64,000 bases of DNA from Oricola cellulosilytica (GTDB lineage: Bacteria; Pseudomonadota; Alphaproteobacteria; Rhizobiales; Rhizobiaceae): the NCBI RefSeq assembly GCF_019966575.1, contig NZ_JAINFK010000008.1:61765-125764 (forward strand), given 5' to 3'. Shown in pieces: positions 15,972-26,078 of this stretch. The notes under the pieces were generated by a model. It made no database searches. It was not told where the DNA came from and saw only the letters and a list, made by a program, of their open reading frames with translations. Position 1 is the stretch's first letter; each line of letters begins with the position of its first letter. The translations under genes were made by a program, and so were the position numbers.

Positions 15972-16580
15972 TCAGCCGACGCGCCTGCGGAGCAGGTGAT
16001 CGATCGACAGCCTCCCCGGTCCGTTGACGACGATCATCAATAGCACGAAAATCCACAGTAGACGCTGATCGAAGATGATCGCGTCGGGGAACCGGTCGAA
16101 CATCGCTCCGACAAATTTGCCCTCGAGGCCGTGATGCGCAACGTCCACATAGCTCTGCACGATTATGAAAACGATCATGCCGAGCGCGGAAATGCGGCTG
16201 AACAGACCGATTACGATCATAACCGGAAGGACGATTTCGACCCACGTTCCCAGCAGTACGATCACGTGCCACGGGAAAAACGGCACCGCCGCCGGATTGA
16301 AACCGTACTGTTCCATCACCGACGGCAGGATCGACGCGAAGGCGCCGACCGAAGGATCGAGGAATCCGAACAGGCCCTCGCCGAGCTTGTTCCAGCCTGA
16401 GTTCAGGTAATAGAGAAGCAGCACGCTGGTGAAGGCCAACCGCGCGGCAAATCCGTTGAACCAGCCCGCAAACGCGCGCTCAAGCGCGGAGAAGAATCCG
16501 CAGTGGAGCCGAATGACCGCGCTAGCTGCACCACCCGCCCGCCCGGTATTGGCGCTGTCCATACGAGTTGTTTCCGCCAT
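15972..16580 (-). CDS. DoxX family membrane protein of the bufferin operon
   Basis: The 202-residue protein has the four-helix DoxX membrane domain: YYLNSGWNKLGEG after the first helix, then VIVLLGTWVEIVLPVMIVIG, a third helix and the C-terminal LWIFVLLMIVVNGPGRLSID. DoxX-type genes regularly close DUF2282-DUF692-DUF2063 operons. Their role is unproven; a part in redox chemistry or membrane handling of the modified peptide is a reasonable guess. It begins 22 bases after the DUF2063 gene and ends before a strong terminator, so it is the last gene of the operon. Confidence 0.85.
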   Translation of the reverse strand: MAETTRMDSANTGRAGGAASAVIRLHCGFFSALERAFAGWFNGFAARLAFTSVLLLYYLNSGWNKLGEGLFGFLDPSVGAFASILPSVMEQYGFNPAAVPFFPWHVIVLLGTWVEIVLPVMIVIGLFSRISALGMIVFIIVQSYVDVAHHGLEGKFVGAMFDRFPDAIIFDQRLLWIFVLLMIVVNGPGRLSIDHLLRRRVG

Positions 16581-16602
16581 GGGCGTTTCATCCTATTGAT
16601 GT

Positions 16603-17394
16603 TTAGTCCTGTTGATCCCGTGTTTCCGCGGCGATGAATGCGCCGGTTGAAATCAACGCGCCGATCGCTTCGGTGATATCAAAACCCCCCGCCTCGTTCG
16701 CACCCGCCTCGGCGGCTTCGGCCAGTGTGCCACCGGCGATCAACCGGCCGAAGAAGGCCCCCTGGCCGTCCGGGAGCCGGGTGACGGCGACGTCGTGGCC
16801 CGGCCGCGTGACCAGCGCGTCTTGCGGAATGCCGGCCCTTATGCGTCCGACATTTTCTTGATTCCGGTTGGCGTCGAAGATCTCGACGACTGCGAACTTC
16901 GACCGGACAAGGCCGGTCGCGGGATGCGGCGCAAAACCAGTATCGCCGAGCAGGTCAGGCGGAATTTCGCCCAATCTCGCCGGCGCCAGCGTCGCCGTGT
17001 CGGCCGCGTGATAAGCCGTCAGCCAGCACCGTTCTACGCGGGCGACATCGGCCAGATATGGCATGCGGGCCGCCGGTTCGAATGTCTCCATGAAGGATGC
17101 GAAATTATGGCCGTACTCGAACAGCAGCGGTGATGATGGCGGATGGGCGCGCACGAATTCGCGCGCCATGTCGCGAAAGAAGCTCTTGCCGGTGATGCGC
17201 TGGACTACCGGGAAAATGTCGGCCAGTGCGTCGATCAGGCTCACCGTGACGTTGTTTCGATAAACGTTGAACCGCCTGACGGCCTGCTTGCCGTTTGGTC
17301 CGGTAATCGATGTCGGCCTTTCGGCGGCGGGATTCAGGATAGCGGCTCGAAAGCCGGCCGTATCAAGGTCTCCCCTCTCACGATGCGGTTGCAT
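16603..17394 (-). CDS. bufC: DUF2063 protein, partner of the MNIO enzyme (BufC/HvfC type)
   Basis: The 263-residue protein has the N-terminal DUF2063 domain ([40 protein letters not shown]), which in characterised systems acts as the substrate-recognition partner of a DUF692 multinuclear iron enzyme (as MbnC does for MbnB). The C-terminal half contains an additional fold ending in a charged helix. The start overlaps the end of bufB by 17 bases, indicating coupled translation. With bufB and the two precursor genes it forms the minimal bufferin maturation set. Confidence 0.9.
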   Translation of the reverse strand: MQPHRERGDLDTAGFRAAILNPAAERPTSITGPNGKQAVRRFNVYRNNVTVSLIDALADIFPVVQRITGKSFFRDMAREFVRAHPPSSPLLFEYGHNFASFMETFEPAARMPYLADVARVERCWLTAYHAADTATLAPARLGEIPPDLLGDTGFAPHPATGLVRSKFAVVEIFDANRNQENVGRIRAGIPQDALVTRPGHDVAVTRLPDGQGAFFGRLIAGGTLAEAAEAGANEAGGFDITEAIGALISTGAFIAAETRDQQD

Positions 17395-18322
17395 GGCGTT
17401 TACCCATCAGGAACGTGGTGGCGACGTCATCGAGAATGCGCTCCGCAGCCGCTGCTTCCGATTTCAGTACCGGCCAAGCCGGCAGATCGGAATCCCATTC
17501 GACCAGCGTCGGCACCGGACCGGCCTGTTTGACCACAATCTCGAAGAGGTTCCAGACCGCCTCGGCGACACGTGTGTCGTGACTGTCGATCAGCAGCGTC
17601 TCGCCCTCATCGTCTTCCTGTACCGCATGCCCGGCAAGATGGATTTCGCAGACATGCTCGAGCGGATAATCCATCAAATAGGAGAGGGGCGAAAAACCGT
17701 GATTGGTTGCGGAGACGAAAACGTTGCTCACATCCAGAAGCAGGCCACAGCCGGTGCGGCTCACGATCTCGCGAATGAAATCGGTCTCGCTTATGGTGGA
17801 GTTCTCGAACACGACATAGGTCGACGGATTTTCCAGCAAGATCCGGCGGCCAATAAAGGACTGCATCTCGTCGATATGTGCACAGACATGCGAAAGCGTC
17901 TCGTCGGTATAGGGAAGTGGCAGCAGGTCGTTCATGAAGACGTCGTCATGCGTCGACCACGCGAGATGCTCGGAAACCAGCCCCGGCTCGTATCGGTCGA
18001 CCAGCGCCTTGAAGCGGGCCAGGTGATCCCGGCTCAGCGGTTCGGGGCCGCCGATCGACATGCAAACGCCGTGAAGAGAGATGGGGTAGTCCTCACGGAT
18101 CCGCTCGAGGGCGCGATGTGGAAAGCCACCATCGCCCATGTAGTTTTCCGCGTGGACCTCGAAGAAGCCAACCGGATCGCGATCGGCCAGAATATCGTCC
18201 AGATGAGTGTGCTTGAAACTCACCCCGGCCGACGCCGGAATAAGCATTGATGAAGCCGCAAACCGGGTTGTGGAGGCAGTTGAGGGGGTATCTGCCAAGT
18301 GGCCAGTGTGAGGGTCGGCCAT
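17378..18322 (-). CDS. bufB: DUF692 (MNIO) peptide-modifying enzyme, BufB type
   Basis: The 314-residue protein is a DUF692/UPF0276 TIM barrel, the family of MbnB and TglH: multinuclear non-haem iron oxidases that modify cysteines of ribosomal peptides. The metal-ligand blocks are all present: [68 protein letters not shown] and LIDSHDTRV. In bufferin systems the BufB-BufC pair converts two core cysteines to thiooxazoles. The start is uncertain: [12 protein letters not shown] at 18247 resembles the usual N-terminus, while 18322 adds 25 residues and has a distant GGAG. The downstream precursor gene ends 41 bases before it. Confidence 0.93.
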   Translation of the reverse strand: MADPHTGHLADTPSTASTTRFAASSMLIPASAGVSFKHTHLDDILADRDPVGFFEVHAENYMGDGGFPHRALERIREDYPISLHGVCMSIGGPEPLSRDHLARFKALVDRYEPGLVSEHLAWSTHDDVFMNDLLPLPYTDETLSHVCAHIDEMQSFIGRRILLENPSTYVVFENSTISETDFIREIVSRTGCGLLLDVSNVFVSATNHGFSPLSYLMDYPLEHVCEIHLAGHAVQEDDEGETLLIDSHDTRVAEAVWNLFEIVVKQAGPVPTLVEWDSDLPAWPVLKSEAAAAERILDDVATTFLMGKRHATAS

Positions 18323-18363
18323 GTCTGAGGCGCTCCGGTTTGCGGCGTCTGGTGACGTCAGGA

Positions 18364-18696
18364 TCAGGCCGGCAGGTCGCGGTCAAGCGGCTCGAGCGAG
18401 CCCATGCGGCCGCCCGGTACTTCAATCGACGCGCACGTACCGCCACTTACGAAGGTCCACGCATTGCCCTGAAAGTCGACGGTGGACGTGCCCTGACAGG
18501 TGGTACCCGGGCCGGCGGCGCAGTCATTCGTGCCTGCAAGGGAAACGCCGTAGCATTTCTCCTTTCCCGCCTCCATCGCAGCCTTTCCCTCGGCCTCCGT
18601 GAGGGGGCCCGCATGGGCAAATGAGGACATCGCGGTTGCCACCGCGCCGGCAAGAATTGCTGTGCTGACTGTCTTTGCCGTCTTGGACATGGTCAT
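18364..18696 (-). CDS. bufA1: DUF2282 bufferin precursor, downstream copy
   Basis: The 110-residue protein has a long Sec-type signal (about residues 1-29, ending SSFAHA), a short linker and a C-terminal core with four cysteines at 48, 59, 67 and 88. The core block [16 protein letters not shown] is the DUF2282 hallmark. Related peptides are cysteine-modified copper-binding metallophores: the two central cysteines are converted by BufB/BufC and the outer two can form a disulfide. Cysteine spacing (11, 8, 21) is identical to the upstream copy. A GGGAGG site precedes the ATG; a second ATG two codons later is equally possible. Confidence 0.92.
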   Translation of the reverse strand: MTMSKTAKTVSTAILAGAVATAMSSFAHAGPLTEAEGKAAMEAGKEKCYGVSLAGTNDCAAGPGTTCQGTSTVDFQGNAWTFVSGGTCASIEVPGGRMGSLEPLDRDLPA

Positions 18697-18719
18697 TTTC
18701 CTCCCGTACTTGAGAATAC

Positions 18720-18781
18720 CGGGACTTCAGCCGCCCGGCGTGGCTGTGGGATTGCCGGTAGGCCGGCAAAAGGAAGTCCCG
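18720..18781 (-). repeat. Nested inverted repeats between the two bufferin precursors
   Basis: An outer 9-bp perfect repeat (CGGGACTTC at 18720-18728, GAAGTCCCG at 18773-18781) encloses an inner 7-bp hairpin (TTGCCGG at 18752-18758, CCGGCAA at 18763-18769, loop TAGG). The structure fills the 93-base gap between the precursor genes. It has no U-run, so it would stabilise or attenuate the mRNA rather than terminate it cleanly. Confidence 0.7.
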
Positions 18782-18789
18782 TTTTCGGA

Positions 18790-19098
18790 TTATGCGGGTA
18801 CGTCACGCTCAAGTGGCTCGAGCGAACCCATGCGGTTATCGGGCAATTCCATCGAGGTGCATGTGCCTTCCTCGACATATTTCCAGGCATTGCCCTGATA
18901 ATCGACCGTCGAGGTGCCTTGGCACGTCGTGCCGGGTCCAGCCGCGCAGTCGTTCTGGCCGGCGAGCGAGACACCGTAACATTTTACATTTGCGGCAGCC
19001 GCGTCGGTTGCGGTCGTTAACTGTGCGCCGGAAAGGGCAACGGCGACTGCGCCAGCGAGCGCCGCGCCGCCGAAGGCTGACTTGGTTGCATTGGACAT
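18790..19098 (-). CDS. bufA1: DUF2282 bufferin precursor, upstream copy
   Basis: The 102-residue protein is the first gene of the operon. A membrane-crossing signal segment (about residues 9-25) and a spacer lead into a four-cysteine core (Cys 40, 51, 59, 80) containing [16 protein letters not shown] and [17 protein letters not shown]. The last third is nearly identical to the downstream copy (both end MGSLEPL.RD.PA), while the signal and linker differ, so the pair is an old duplication held together by selection on the core. The ATG at 19098 has a GAGGAG site 6 bases upstream; a longer in-frame start at 19176 would add 26 atypical residues. Confidence 0.92.
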   Translation of the reverse strand: MSNATKSAFGGAALAGAVAVALSGAQLTTATDAAAANVKCYGVSLAGQNDCAAGPGTTCQGTSTVDYQGNAWKYVEEGTCTSMELPDNRMGSLEPLERDVPA

Positions 19099-19200
19099 GG
19101 AAGACTCCTCTGGGAAATGGAAGACCGGGGCGATAGTCGTCCCGGCGAGGAGAAACGTGGCAGACCCAGGAATCAAACGGAAATCAAGCGGGCGTTATCG

Positions 19201-19217
19201 CACGTCACATCAACGTG
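19201..19217. promoter_or_regulatory. Inverted repeat CACGT-N7-ACGTG upstream of the bufferin operon
   Basis: A perfect 5-bp dyad with a 7-base spacer lies about 103 bases before the first bufferin start and spans the stop codon of the threonine aldolase gene. It could be an operator for the operon, or chance. I found no convincing ECF-type -35/-10 pair in the 111-base gap. Confidence 0.25.
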
Positions 19218-20289
19218 AGGTGCAATTGACCCCGTTTCCACGTGCAAGGAATTCCGCGAATCGGGAGACGTCTTCCTGCTCCGTGGCGTAGCTGGTCACC
19301 AACCGCACCAGAACCTCGTCATCCGACATTTCGGTCGGAGTCCCCACGGGTGCGAGCCACTCGTGCAGCCGGACACCCTCTTTCTGCAAACGGCGGAACT
19401 CGGTCTTCGGCAACACGGCAAACACCTCGTTTGCTTCCGGGGACCATGCCAGCTTGGAACTACCTGAATGCTGGATGGCGATGGCGAGCTTCTGCGCCAT
19501 TTCGTTTGCGTGGGCGGCGAGTTCAAGCCAGAGATTGTCTTCGAAATAGGCGAGGAACTGCGCAGCGACAAAGCGCGACTTTGAGAACAGTTGTCCGGAG
19601 CGCTTGCGTAGATAGGGCATGTCGTGCGCCTTGGCCGGATCGAAGAACACGAGCGCTTCGGCGCACCAGCATCCATTCTTCGTGCCGCCGAAGGAGACCA
19701 TGTCGACGCCGGCGCGCCAAGTCATGTCTGCGGCGGTGCACTTCAGCGATGCCAGCGCGTTGGCAAACCGTGCTCCGTCCATATGCAGTGGAAGATTGTG
19801 CTCGCGGCAGACGCCAGCGATCTCGCGAATCCGGTCGGGCGCATAGACGGTGCCGATCTCGGTGGCCTGGGTCAATGAAACTGCCGAGGCGCGGCCCATG
19901 TTAACCGACCCCGGCGAAAAAGGTGCGATCGACGCGCGCAACGCCTCCGGATCGATCTTTCCATCCGGTCCGGGGACGGGTCTCACACGCACTCCGCCGG
20001 TGAGAAATTCGGGAGCGCCGCCCTCGTCTTCCCGGATGTGGGCGTCGGGATGGGCGAAGGCAACGCCGCCGGTCCGGTGCACGGCCGCCAGCGCCAGCGA
20101 ATTTGCGGCAGTCCCGGTGGGGAGGAAGAAAACCGCAACTTCGTGTTCGAAGATTTCCGCAAAACGCTTCTCGGCCAGGTGATCAAGGTCGCTTGACCCA
20201 TAGGACGGTACGAAGCCCCTGGAGTGATGTCGAAGGGCATCTGAAATTCGAGGATGGGCACCCGCCCAGTTGTCGGAAGCGAAGAACAT
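19210..20289 (-). CDS. ltaE: Low-specificity L-threonine aldolase
   Basis: The 359-residue protein is a fold-type I PLP enzyme of the threonine aldolase/beta-eliminating lyase family. It begins at the family-typical MFFASDNWAGAHP. The aromatic and acid ligands are in FFLPTGTAANSLAL and LPLHMDGARFANAL, and the PLP lysine is in VSFGGTKNGCWCAEALVFF. It cleaves threonine and allo-threonine to glycine and acetaldehyde. It lies 111 bases upstream of the bufferin operon on the same strand; co-transcription is possible but there is no functional link I can see. Confidence 0.92.
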   Translation of the reverse strand: MFFASDNWAGAHPRISDALRHHSRGFVPSYGSSDLDHLAEKRFAEIFEHEVAVFFLPTGTAANSLALAAVHRTGGVAFAHPDAHIREDEGGAPEFLTGGVRVRPVPGPDGKIDPEALRASIAPFSPGSVNMGRASAVSLTQATEIGTVYAPDRIREIAGVCREHNLPLHMDGARFANALASLKCTAADMTWRAGVDMVSFGGTKNGCWCAEALVFFDPAKAHDMPYLRKRSGQLFSKSRFVAAQFLAYFEDNLWLELAAHANEMAQKLAIAIQHSGSSKLAWSPEANEVFAVLPKTEFRRLQKEGVRLHEWLAPVGTPTEMSDDEVLVRLVTSYATEQEDVSRFAEFLARGNGVNCTSR

Positions 20290-20694
20290 GTTGGTCCGTA
20301 GATCAGTGTTTCAAAAGCCGCACAAAACACGATTTGCGCAAGGAAGTAACCAGAAAGGGGGCTTTCGCGACACTTTCCGTCATTACGGGTTCAATTTTTT
20401 TGCATTTGCATCTTGAGAAACCTGGACATTTCTGCCATAGGAATATGACAGCAATGCTGTCCTATTTTGAAGCGTGGATCATTCGCCGCAGCCTGCGGCG
20501 GCTGATCCGCTCTCGCGTCCGCTGGCGCAGGACAACGTTTCGATCCTGACGAACGGAATTGGCACCCACACCGGAGACCGATCCGGTGCGTTGGCGGCGC
20601 GCCGGATCGGCGGTGAAGGATGTCACGGACCGGACGAAGTGCTAAATAGGGCGGTAGTTCCCGCGCCATTGGCGCAATGACGGAGGGTTGAGCG
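20290..20694 (+). other. Gene-free stretch upstream of gltB
   Basis: This 405-base gap between divergent ltaE and gltB holds no convincing reading frame. It contains a T-rich patch around 20394-20401 and an operator-like dyad at 20447-20461 (separate entry). The half close to gltB (20500-20660) is GC-rich without obvious hairpins ending in U-runs. The gltB promoter presumably lies here, but I could not place a -10/-35 pair with confidence. Confidence 0.6.
20447..20461. promoter_or_regulatory. Perfect dyad upstream of gltB
   Basis: GACAGC-AAT-GCTGTC is a perfect 6-bp inverted repeat with a 3-base centre, flanked by a wider ATAGGA (20437-20442) / TCCTAT (20460-20465) repeat. The compact symmetry suggests a dimeric regulator site controlling gltB, about 235 bases before its start. 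No regulator can be named. Confidence 0.4.
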
Positions 20695-23600
20695 ATGAAA
20701 GGCAAGACGCATTTCGCACGCGGCAAGACGCGCGAAGCGGCGATGCTCGGCGGCTCGTCGCGGTCTACGGTGGCTCAGGGACTTCCCGTCGCGCAGGGGC
20801 TCTATCATCCCCAAAACGAGCATGACGCCTGCGGCGTCGGTTTCATCGCCCACATGAAGGGCCAGAAGTCTCACAGGATCCTGTCCGACGGGCTGGCGAT
20901 GCTGGAAAATCTTACCCACCGTGGAGCGGTCGGAGCCGATCCGCTCATGGGTGACGGCGCCGGCATGCTGTTGCAGATCCCCGACGCGCTATTTCGTGCC
21001 GAATGGGCCGAAAAGGGTGTCGAGTTGCCGCCGGCTGGCGATTACGCGGTCGGACATTTCTTCCTGCCGCAAGACGCGGGGATGCGCGAGCACATCGAGA
21101 AGATCATTGCGGCGGTGATCGTGGAAGAAGGACAGACGCTGATCGGATTTCGCGATGTCCCGGTCGACAATTCATCGCTTTCCCAAGCGCCGCAGATCGT
21201 GGCCACGGAACCGGTGCACCGGCAGGTGTTCATCGGCAAGGCCCCGGATATCGACACCGGCGACGCCTTCGAACGCCGCCTGTTCATTCTCCGCAAGGTG
21301 ATTTCCGGGCGTATCCATACCGAGACCGAAGGCCGGGACAACGGTTTCTATCCGGTGTCGCTGTCGTCGCGGACGATCGTCTACAAGGGCATGTTCCTGG
21401 CCTATCAGGTCGGCGCTTACTACAAGGATCTGACCGACGAGCGGTTCGTTTCCGCACTGGCGCTCGTGCATCAGCGCTTCTCCACCAACACCTTCCCGAG
21501 TTGGAAACTCTCGCATCCGTACCGTATGGTCGCGCATAATGGCGAGATCAACACGCTGCGCGGCAACGTCAACTGGATGGCGGCACGCCAGGCGTCGGTG
21601 GCCTCCGAACTGTTCGGCGACGAGATCGGAAAGCTGTGGCCGATTTCCTACGAGGGCCAGTCCGACACCGCATGCTTCGACAACGCGCTCGAATTCCTGT
21701 TCCAGGGCGGTTACTCGCTTGCCCATGCGGTAATGATGCTGATCCCGGAGGCGTGGGCCGGCAACACGCTGATGGATGATGAGCGCAAGGCCTTCTACGA
21801 ATATCATGCCGCGCTGATGGAGCCGTGGGACGGTCCGGCCGCGGTGGCGTTCACCGACGGCCGCCAGATTGGCGCGACCCTCGACCGCAACGGTCTGCGC
21901 CCGGCGCGCTACATCGTCACGGATGACGATCTCGTCATCATGGCGTCGGAAGCCGGGGTCATCACCGTGCCGGAAGACAAGATCATCACCAAGTGGCGTC
22001 TGCAGCCGGGCAAGATGCTGCTTATCGACATGGATGAGGGCCGTATCGTCTCCGACGAGGAGATCAAGCGCAACATGGCGCAGATGCACCCGTACACCAA
22101 ATGGTTGGAGAATACGCAGCTTATTCTCGAGGAACTCAAGCCGGTGGCGCCCCGTGCTCTTCGGGAGGATGTCAGCCTGCTCGACCGCCAGCAAGCGTTT
22201 GGATACAGCCAGGAAGATACCAGGATCCTGATGGCGCCGATGGCGACGACGGGTCAGGAAGCGATCGGGTCGATGGGTACGGACACACCGATCTCGGCGC
22301 TGTCGAGCAAATCGAAGATGCTCTACACCTATTTCAAGCAGAACTTCGCACAGGTGACCAACCCGCCGATCGACCCGATCCGCGAAGAGCTGGTGATGAG
22401 CCTTGTCTCGTTCATCGGACCGCGGCCGAACATTCTGGATCTCGAGGGCGCGTCGAAGCGCAAGCGGCTGGAAGTGCGTCAGCCGATCCTGACCAACGGC
22501 GACCTGGAGAAGATCCGGTCGATCGGCCACACCGAGGACCTGTTTGACACCAAGACGCTGGACACGACCTACAAGTCGGAACAAGGCGCTGACGGGATGG
22601 CAGCGGCGCTCGAGCGTCTGTGTGACCGGGCCGAACAGGCCGTCCATGGGGGCTACAACATTATTGTTCTCTCCGACCGGCAGATCGGACCAGACCGGAT
22701 CGCGATTCCCGCGTTGCTGGCAACCGCCGCCGTGCATCATCACCTGATCCGCAAAGGGCTGCGCACCTCGGTCGGGCTCGTCGTCGAATCCGGCGAGCCG
22801 CGCGAGGTGCACCATTTCTGCTGCCTTGCCGGTTATGGAGCGGAGGCGATCAATCCCTATCTCGCCTTCGACACCCTGCTCGACATGCACGCAAAGGGCG
22901 ACTTTCCGCCGGAAGTCGATCGGTACGAGGTGGTCAGCCGCTACATAAAGTCGCTCGGCAAGGGCATTCTCAAGGTCATGTCCAAGATGGGCATATCGAC
23001 CTACCAGTCCTATTGCGGCGCGCAGATCTTCGATGCGGTCGGTCTGTCGAGCGGATTTGTCGACGAGTATTTCTCTGGGACGGCGACGACGATCGAGGGG
23101 ATAGGTCTGGCCGAAGTCGCCGAAGAGACGGCGCGCCGGCATGCGTCCGCGTTCAGCGAGGACCCGGTTCTCATCAATGCGCTCGAGGTCGGCGGCGAAT
23201 ACATGTACCGCGTGCGCGGCGAAGAACATGTCTGGACACCGGACGCTGTCGCGTCCCTGCAGCACTCGGTGCGGCAGGGATTGCCCGAAAAGTTCCGCGA
23301 ATTTTCCGCGCAGGTCGATGCCGACGCGCGTCACGCCAAGTCCGTGCGCGGGCTGTTCCACATCAGGTCCGCCGAGGAAGCGGGGCGTGCTCCGGTGCCG
23401 CTCGAAGACGTGGAACCAGCTTCGGAGATCGTGAAGCGGTTCTCGACCGGCGCGATGTCGTTCGGCTCGATCTCCCGCGAGGCGCACACCACTTTGGCGC
23501 GTGCAATGAACCGGATTGGCGGCAAATCGAATACCGGCGAGGGCGGCGAGGAGCCGGACCGGTTCCTGCCGCTGCCTGACGGCACCCGCAATCCCGAGCG

Positions 23601-25416
23601 TTCGGCGATCAAACAGGTCGCGTCGGGCCGGTTCGGGGTGACGACGGAATATCTCGTCAATTCCGACATGATGCAGATCAAGGTGGCGCAGGGCGCGAAG
23701 CCCGGCGAGGGCGGACAGTTGCCCGGCCACAAGGTCGACGCGACCATCGCCAAGACACGCCATTCGACGCCGGGCGTCGGCCTGATCTCGCCGCCGCCGC
23801 ACCACGACATCTATTCGATCGAGGACCTCGCGCAGCTGATCTACGATCTGAAGAACGTCAACCCGGCGGCGGACGTCTCGGTGAAGCTGGTTTCGGAAGT
23901 TGGCGTGGGTACGGTCGCCGCAGGCGTTGCAAAGGCGCGCGCCGACCACATCACCATCTCCGGCTATGACGGCGGTACGGGCGCGTCGCCGCTGACCTCG
24001 CTTAAACACGCCGGCAGTCCGTGGGAAATGGGTCTTGCGGAGACCCATCAAACCCTCGTCCTCAATGGTCTTCGCTCTCGCGTGGCGCTGCAGGTCGATG
24101 GCGGCTTGCGGACCGGTCGCGACGTGGTGATCGGCGCGATCTTGGGCGCCGACGAATACGGTTTCTCGACCGCTCCGCTGATCGCAGCAGGGTGCATCAT
24201 GATGCGGAAGTGCCATTTGAACACCTGCCCGGTAGGCGTTGCGACGCAGGACCCCGTCCTGCGCAAGCGCTTTAAGGGAACGCCTGAACATGTGATCAAC
24301 TATTTCTTCTACGTCGCCGAAGAGGTGCGCGAACTGCTCGCGGCGATGGGCTACCGAACGCTCAACGAAATCATCGGCGAGACCGATCTCCTCGAGCAGG
24401 AAGCGCTGATCGAGCACTGGAAGGCCCGGGGGCTCGATTTCTCCAAGGTGTTCTACAAACCGGAAGCCGGGAAATCCGAGATCTACTGGACCGAGCGTCA
24501 GAAGCACCCGATCGACGACATTCTTGACCGCCAGCTGATTGCCAGGGCGGCTCCGGCGCTGGAAAGCCGGCGGCAGGTGCGCATTGAGACGCCGATCCAC
24601 AACACCGACCGGTCGACCGGAGCCATGCTTTCGGGCGAAATCGCCAAGCGCTACGGCCACAAGGGGCTTGCCGACGAGACGATCCATGTGACGCTGCGCG
24701 GTACCGCGGGGCAGTCGTTCGGCGCGTTCCTCGCAAACGGCGTGACGTTTGATCTGATCGGCGACGGCAACGACTATGTCGGCAAGGGGCTCTGCGGCGG
24801 ACGCATCATCGTCCGCCCGCCGGACAATGCCGGTATCGTGCCCGAGGAGTCGATCATCGTAGGTAACACGGTGCTTTACGGTGCGATCCAGGGCGAGGCC
24901 TATTTTCGAGGCGTGGCCGGCGAACGTTTCGCGGTGCGCAACTCCGGCGCTGCGGCGGTCGTCGAGGGTGTCGGCGATCACGGCTGCGAATACATGACCG
25001 GCGGCGTCGTGGTCGTCCTCGGCCAGACCGGCCGCAATTTTGCCGCGGGCATGTCGGGCGGCGTCGCCTATGTGCTCGACGAGGACGGCACGTTCGAGAC
25101 CCGCTGCAACATGGCGATGGTGGAACTGGAGCCGGTGCCGGAGGAGGATGATATCCTCGAGAAGCTGCACCATCATGGCGGCGATCTGGCCCACATGGGC
25201 CGTGTCGACATCTCCGGCGACATGACCCGGCACGACGAGGAGCGTCTGGTGCAGATGATATCGAACCACAAGCAATTCACGGCATCGGCCCGCGCCGCCG
25301 AAATACTAGAGAACTGGGAGGCATTCCGGCCGAAATTCCGCAAGGTGATGCCGGTCGAATACCGCCGCGCGCTGGAGGACATGGAACGCATGCGCATGAA
25401 TCTCGCGGCGGAGTAG
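20695..25416 (+). CDS. gltB: Glutamate synthase (NADPH) large subunit
   Basis: The 1573-residue protein is full length for GltB. After a 45-residue propeptide comes the nucleophile Cys46 in [11 protein letters not shown] (class II amidotransferase domain, to about 440), then the central domain, the FMN-binding synthase barrel with [18 protein letters not shown], the 3Fe-4S ligands in [19 protein letters not shown], and the C-terminal GXGXG beta-helix ([22 protein letters not shown]). It transfers the glutamine amide to 2-oxoglutarate using electrons from GltD. A GGAGG site lies 8 bases before the ATG. gltD follows, but after two unrelated small genes. Confidence 0.98.
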   Translation: MKGKTHFARGKTREAAMLGGSSRSTVAQGLPVAQGLYHPQNEHDACGVGFIAHMKGQKSHRILSDGLAMLENLTHRGAVGADPLMGDGAGMLLQIPDALFRAEWAEKGVELPPAGDYAVGHFFLPQDAGMREHIEKIIAAVIVEEGQTLIGFRDVPVDNSSLSQAPQIVATEPVHRQVFIGKAPDIDTGDAFERRLFILRKVISGRIHTETEGRDNGFYPVSLSSRTIVYKGMFLAYQVGAYYKDLTDERFVSALALVHQRFSTNTFPSWKLSHPYRMVAHNGEINTLRGNVNWMAARQASVASELFGDEIGKLWPISYEGQSDTACFDNALEFLFQGGYSLAHAVMMLIPEAWAGNTLMDDERKAFYEYHAALMEPWDGPAAVAFTDGRQIGATLDRNGLRPARYIVTDDDLVIMASEAGVITVPEDKIITKWRLQPGKMLLIDMDEGRIVSDEEIKRNMAQMHPYTKWLENTQLILEELKPVAPRALREDVSLLDRQQAFGYSQEDTRILMAPMATTGQEAIGSMGTDTPISALSSKSKMLYTYFKQNFAQVTNPPIDPIREELVMSLVSFIGPRPNILDLEGASKRKRLEVRQPILTNGDLEKIRSIGHTEDLFDTKTLDTTYKSEQGADGMAAALERLCDRAEQAVHGGYNIIVLSDRQIGPDRIAIPALLATAAVHHHLIRKGLRTSVGLVVESGEPREVHHFCCLAGYGAEAINPYLAFDTLLDMHAKGDFPPEVDRYEVVSRYIKSLGKGILKVMSKMGISTYQSYCGAQIFDAVGLSSGFVDEYFSGTATTIEGIGLAEVAEETARRHASAFSEDPVLINALEVGGEYMYRVRGEEHVWTPDAVASLQHSVRQGLPEKFREFSAQVDADARHAKSVRGLFHIRSAEEAGRAPVPLEDVEPASEIVKRFSTGAMSFGSISREAHTTLARAMNRIGGKSNTGEGGEEPDRFLPLPDGTRNPERSAIKQVASGRFGVTTEYLVNSDMMQIKVAQGAKPGEGGQLPGHKVDATIAKTRHSTPGVGLISPPPHHDIYSIEDLAQLIYDLKNVNPAADVSVKLVSEVGVGTVAAGVAKARADHITISGYDGGTGASPLTSLKHAGSPWEMGLAETHQTLVLNGLRSRVALQVDGGLRTGRDVVIGAILGADEYGFSTAPLIAAGCIMMRKCHLNTCPVGVATQDPVLRKRFKGTPEHVINYFFYVAEEVRELLAAMGYRTLNEIIGETDLLEQEALIEHWKARGLDFSKVFYKPEAGKSEIYWTERQKHPIDDILDRQLIARAAPALESRRQVRIETPIHNTDRSTGAMLSGEIAKRYGHKGLADETIHVTLRGTAGQSFGAFLANGVTFDLIGDGNDYVGKGLCGGRIIVRPPDNAGIVPEESIIVGNTVLYGAIQGEAYFRGVAGERFAVRNSGAAAVVEGVGDHGCEYMTGGVVVVLGQTGRNFAAGMSGGVAYVLDEDGTFETRCNMAMVELEPVPEEDDILEKLHHHGGDLAHMGRVDISGDMTRHDEERLVQMISNHKQFTASARAAEILENWEAFRPKFRKVMPVEYRRALEDMERMRMNLAAE

Positions 25417-25425
25417 CGTGGTCGG

Positions 25426-25737
25426 ATGGTCGAGACGCTGGCAACGGCGCTTTCCATCGCCGCCGTCGTGGCTTCGTTTTTCTGGTTCGTCCATCGACGT
25501 ATCGCCGAGCGCCGGGAAATGGGGTTGCTGGAGCGCTATCTGGCGGCAGAGAAGTCAAATCCGCGCTTTGCGGATGACACCGGAAAGCGCACGGTTAACC
25601 ATTTGATGCGCGAACTGGGGTTTAGCCAGGAGAAGATCCTGCACCTTTCCAACAAGAGCGGGAAGGTGAAGCGGACTTCCCGAAGACGCGAGGATGGAAT
25701 GTCCGGAGAGGTGCTGTTCGAATATGACGAGGAATAA
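25426..25737 (+). CDS. Small membrane-anchored protein between gltB and gltD
   Basis: I do not recognise this 103-residue protein. It has one N-terminal transmembrane helix (about residues 4-22, SIAAVVASFFWFVHRR) followed by a charged cytoplasmic part rich in Arg, Glu and Lys, with a plausible helical region GLLERYLAAEK and an acidic end (LFEYDEE). It starts 9 bases after the gltB stop and ends 3 bases before the next gene, so it is surely in the glt operon. Whether it touches glutamate synthase or is a passenger is unknown. Confidence 0.7.
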   Translation: MVETLATALSIAAVVASFFWFVHRRIAERREMGLLERYLAAEKSNPRFADDTGKRTVNHLMRELGFSQEKILHLSNKSGKVKRTSRRREDGMSGEVLFEYDEE

Positions 25738-25740
25738 GAC

Positions 25741-26064
25741 ATGATCGTCTCCACGACGAATATACTGCAGGGCCGCGAAGTCGCCGAATACAAGGGCGTT
25801 GTCACCGGAGAAGCGATTCTTGGAGCCAACATCTTTCGCGACTTCTTCGCCGGAATCCGCGATATCGTCGGAGGCCGCTCCGGAGCATACGAAAAGTCGC
25901 TGCGCGAGGCGCGCCAGATCGCGATCTGGGAAATGGAAGAAGAGGCGGCTCGGCTCGGCTGCAATGCCGTGATCGGCGTCGATCTCGACTACGAAAATAT
26001 CTCTGCCGGCAACGGCTCGATGCTGATGGTATCGGCATCGGGCACGGCTGTCGTGCTGCGCTAG
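25741..26064 (+). CDS. YbjQ/UPF0145 family protein
   Basis: The 107-residue protein is a YbjQ (heavy-metal-binding domain-like, UPF0145) homopentamer-forming protein. It starts with [28 protein letters not shown] in family style (written here in part), continues with [33 protein letters not shown] and closes with [11 protein letters not shown]. The function of the family is unresolved. It sits inside the gltB-gltD operon, three bases after the preceding small gene and 14 bases before gltD. Confidence 0.85.
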   Translation: MIVSTTNILQGREVAEYKGVVTGEAILGANIFRDFFAGIRDIVGGRSGAYEKSLREARQIAIWEMEEEAARLGCNAVIGVDLDYENISAGNGSMLMVSASGTAVVLR

Positions 26065-26078
26065 GGTCAGGGCTGGAC

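Noticed and set aside
19201..19217. CACGT-N7-ACGTG as a terminator of ltaE
   Set aside because: The 5-bp stem is too short, spans the stop codon and has no U-run. It is kept only as a weak operator candidate.
20290..20694. Riboswitch in the gltB leader
   Set aside because: I could not find the conserved cores of glutamine, glycine or SAM riboswitches, nor a terminator before gltB.
21172..25275. A 1367-codon open frame on the minus strand opposite gltB
   Set aside because: The plus strand encodes an unmistakable full-length GltB. The antisense frame is rich in Arg, His, Asp and Gly with no recognisable domain, as expected for the complement of GC-rich codons.
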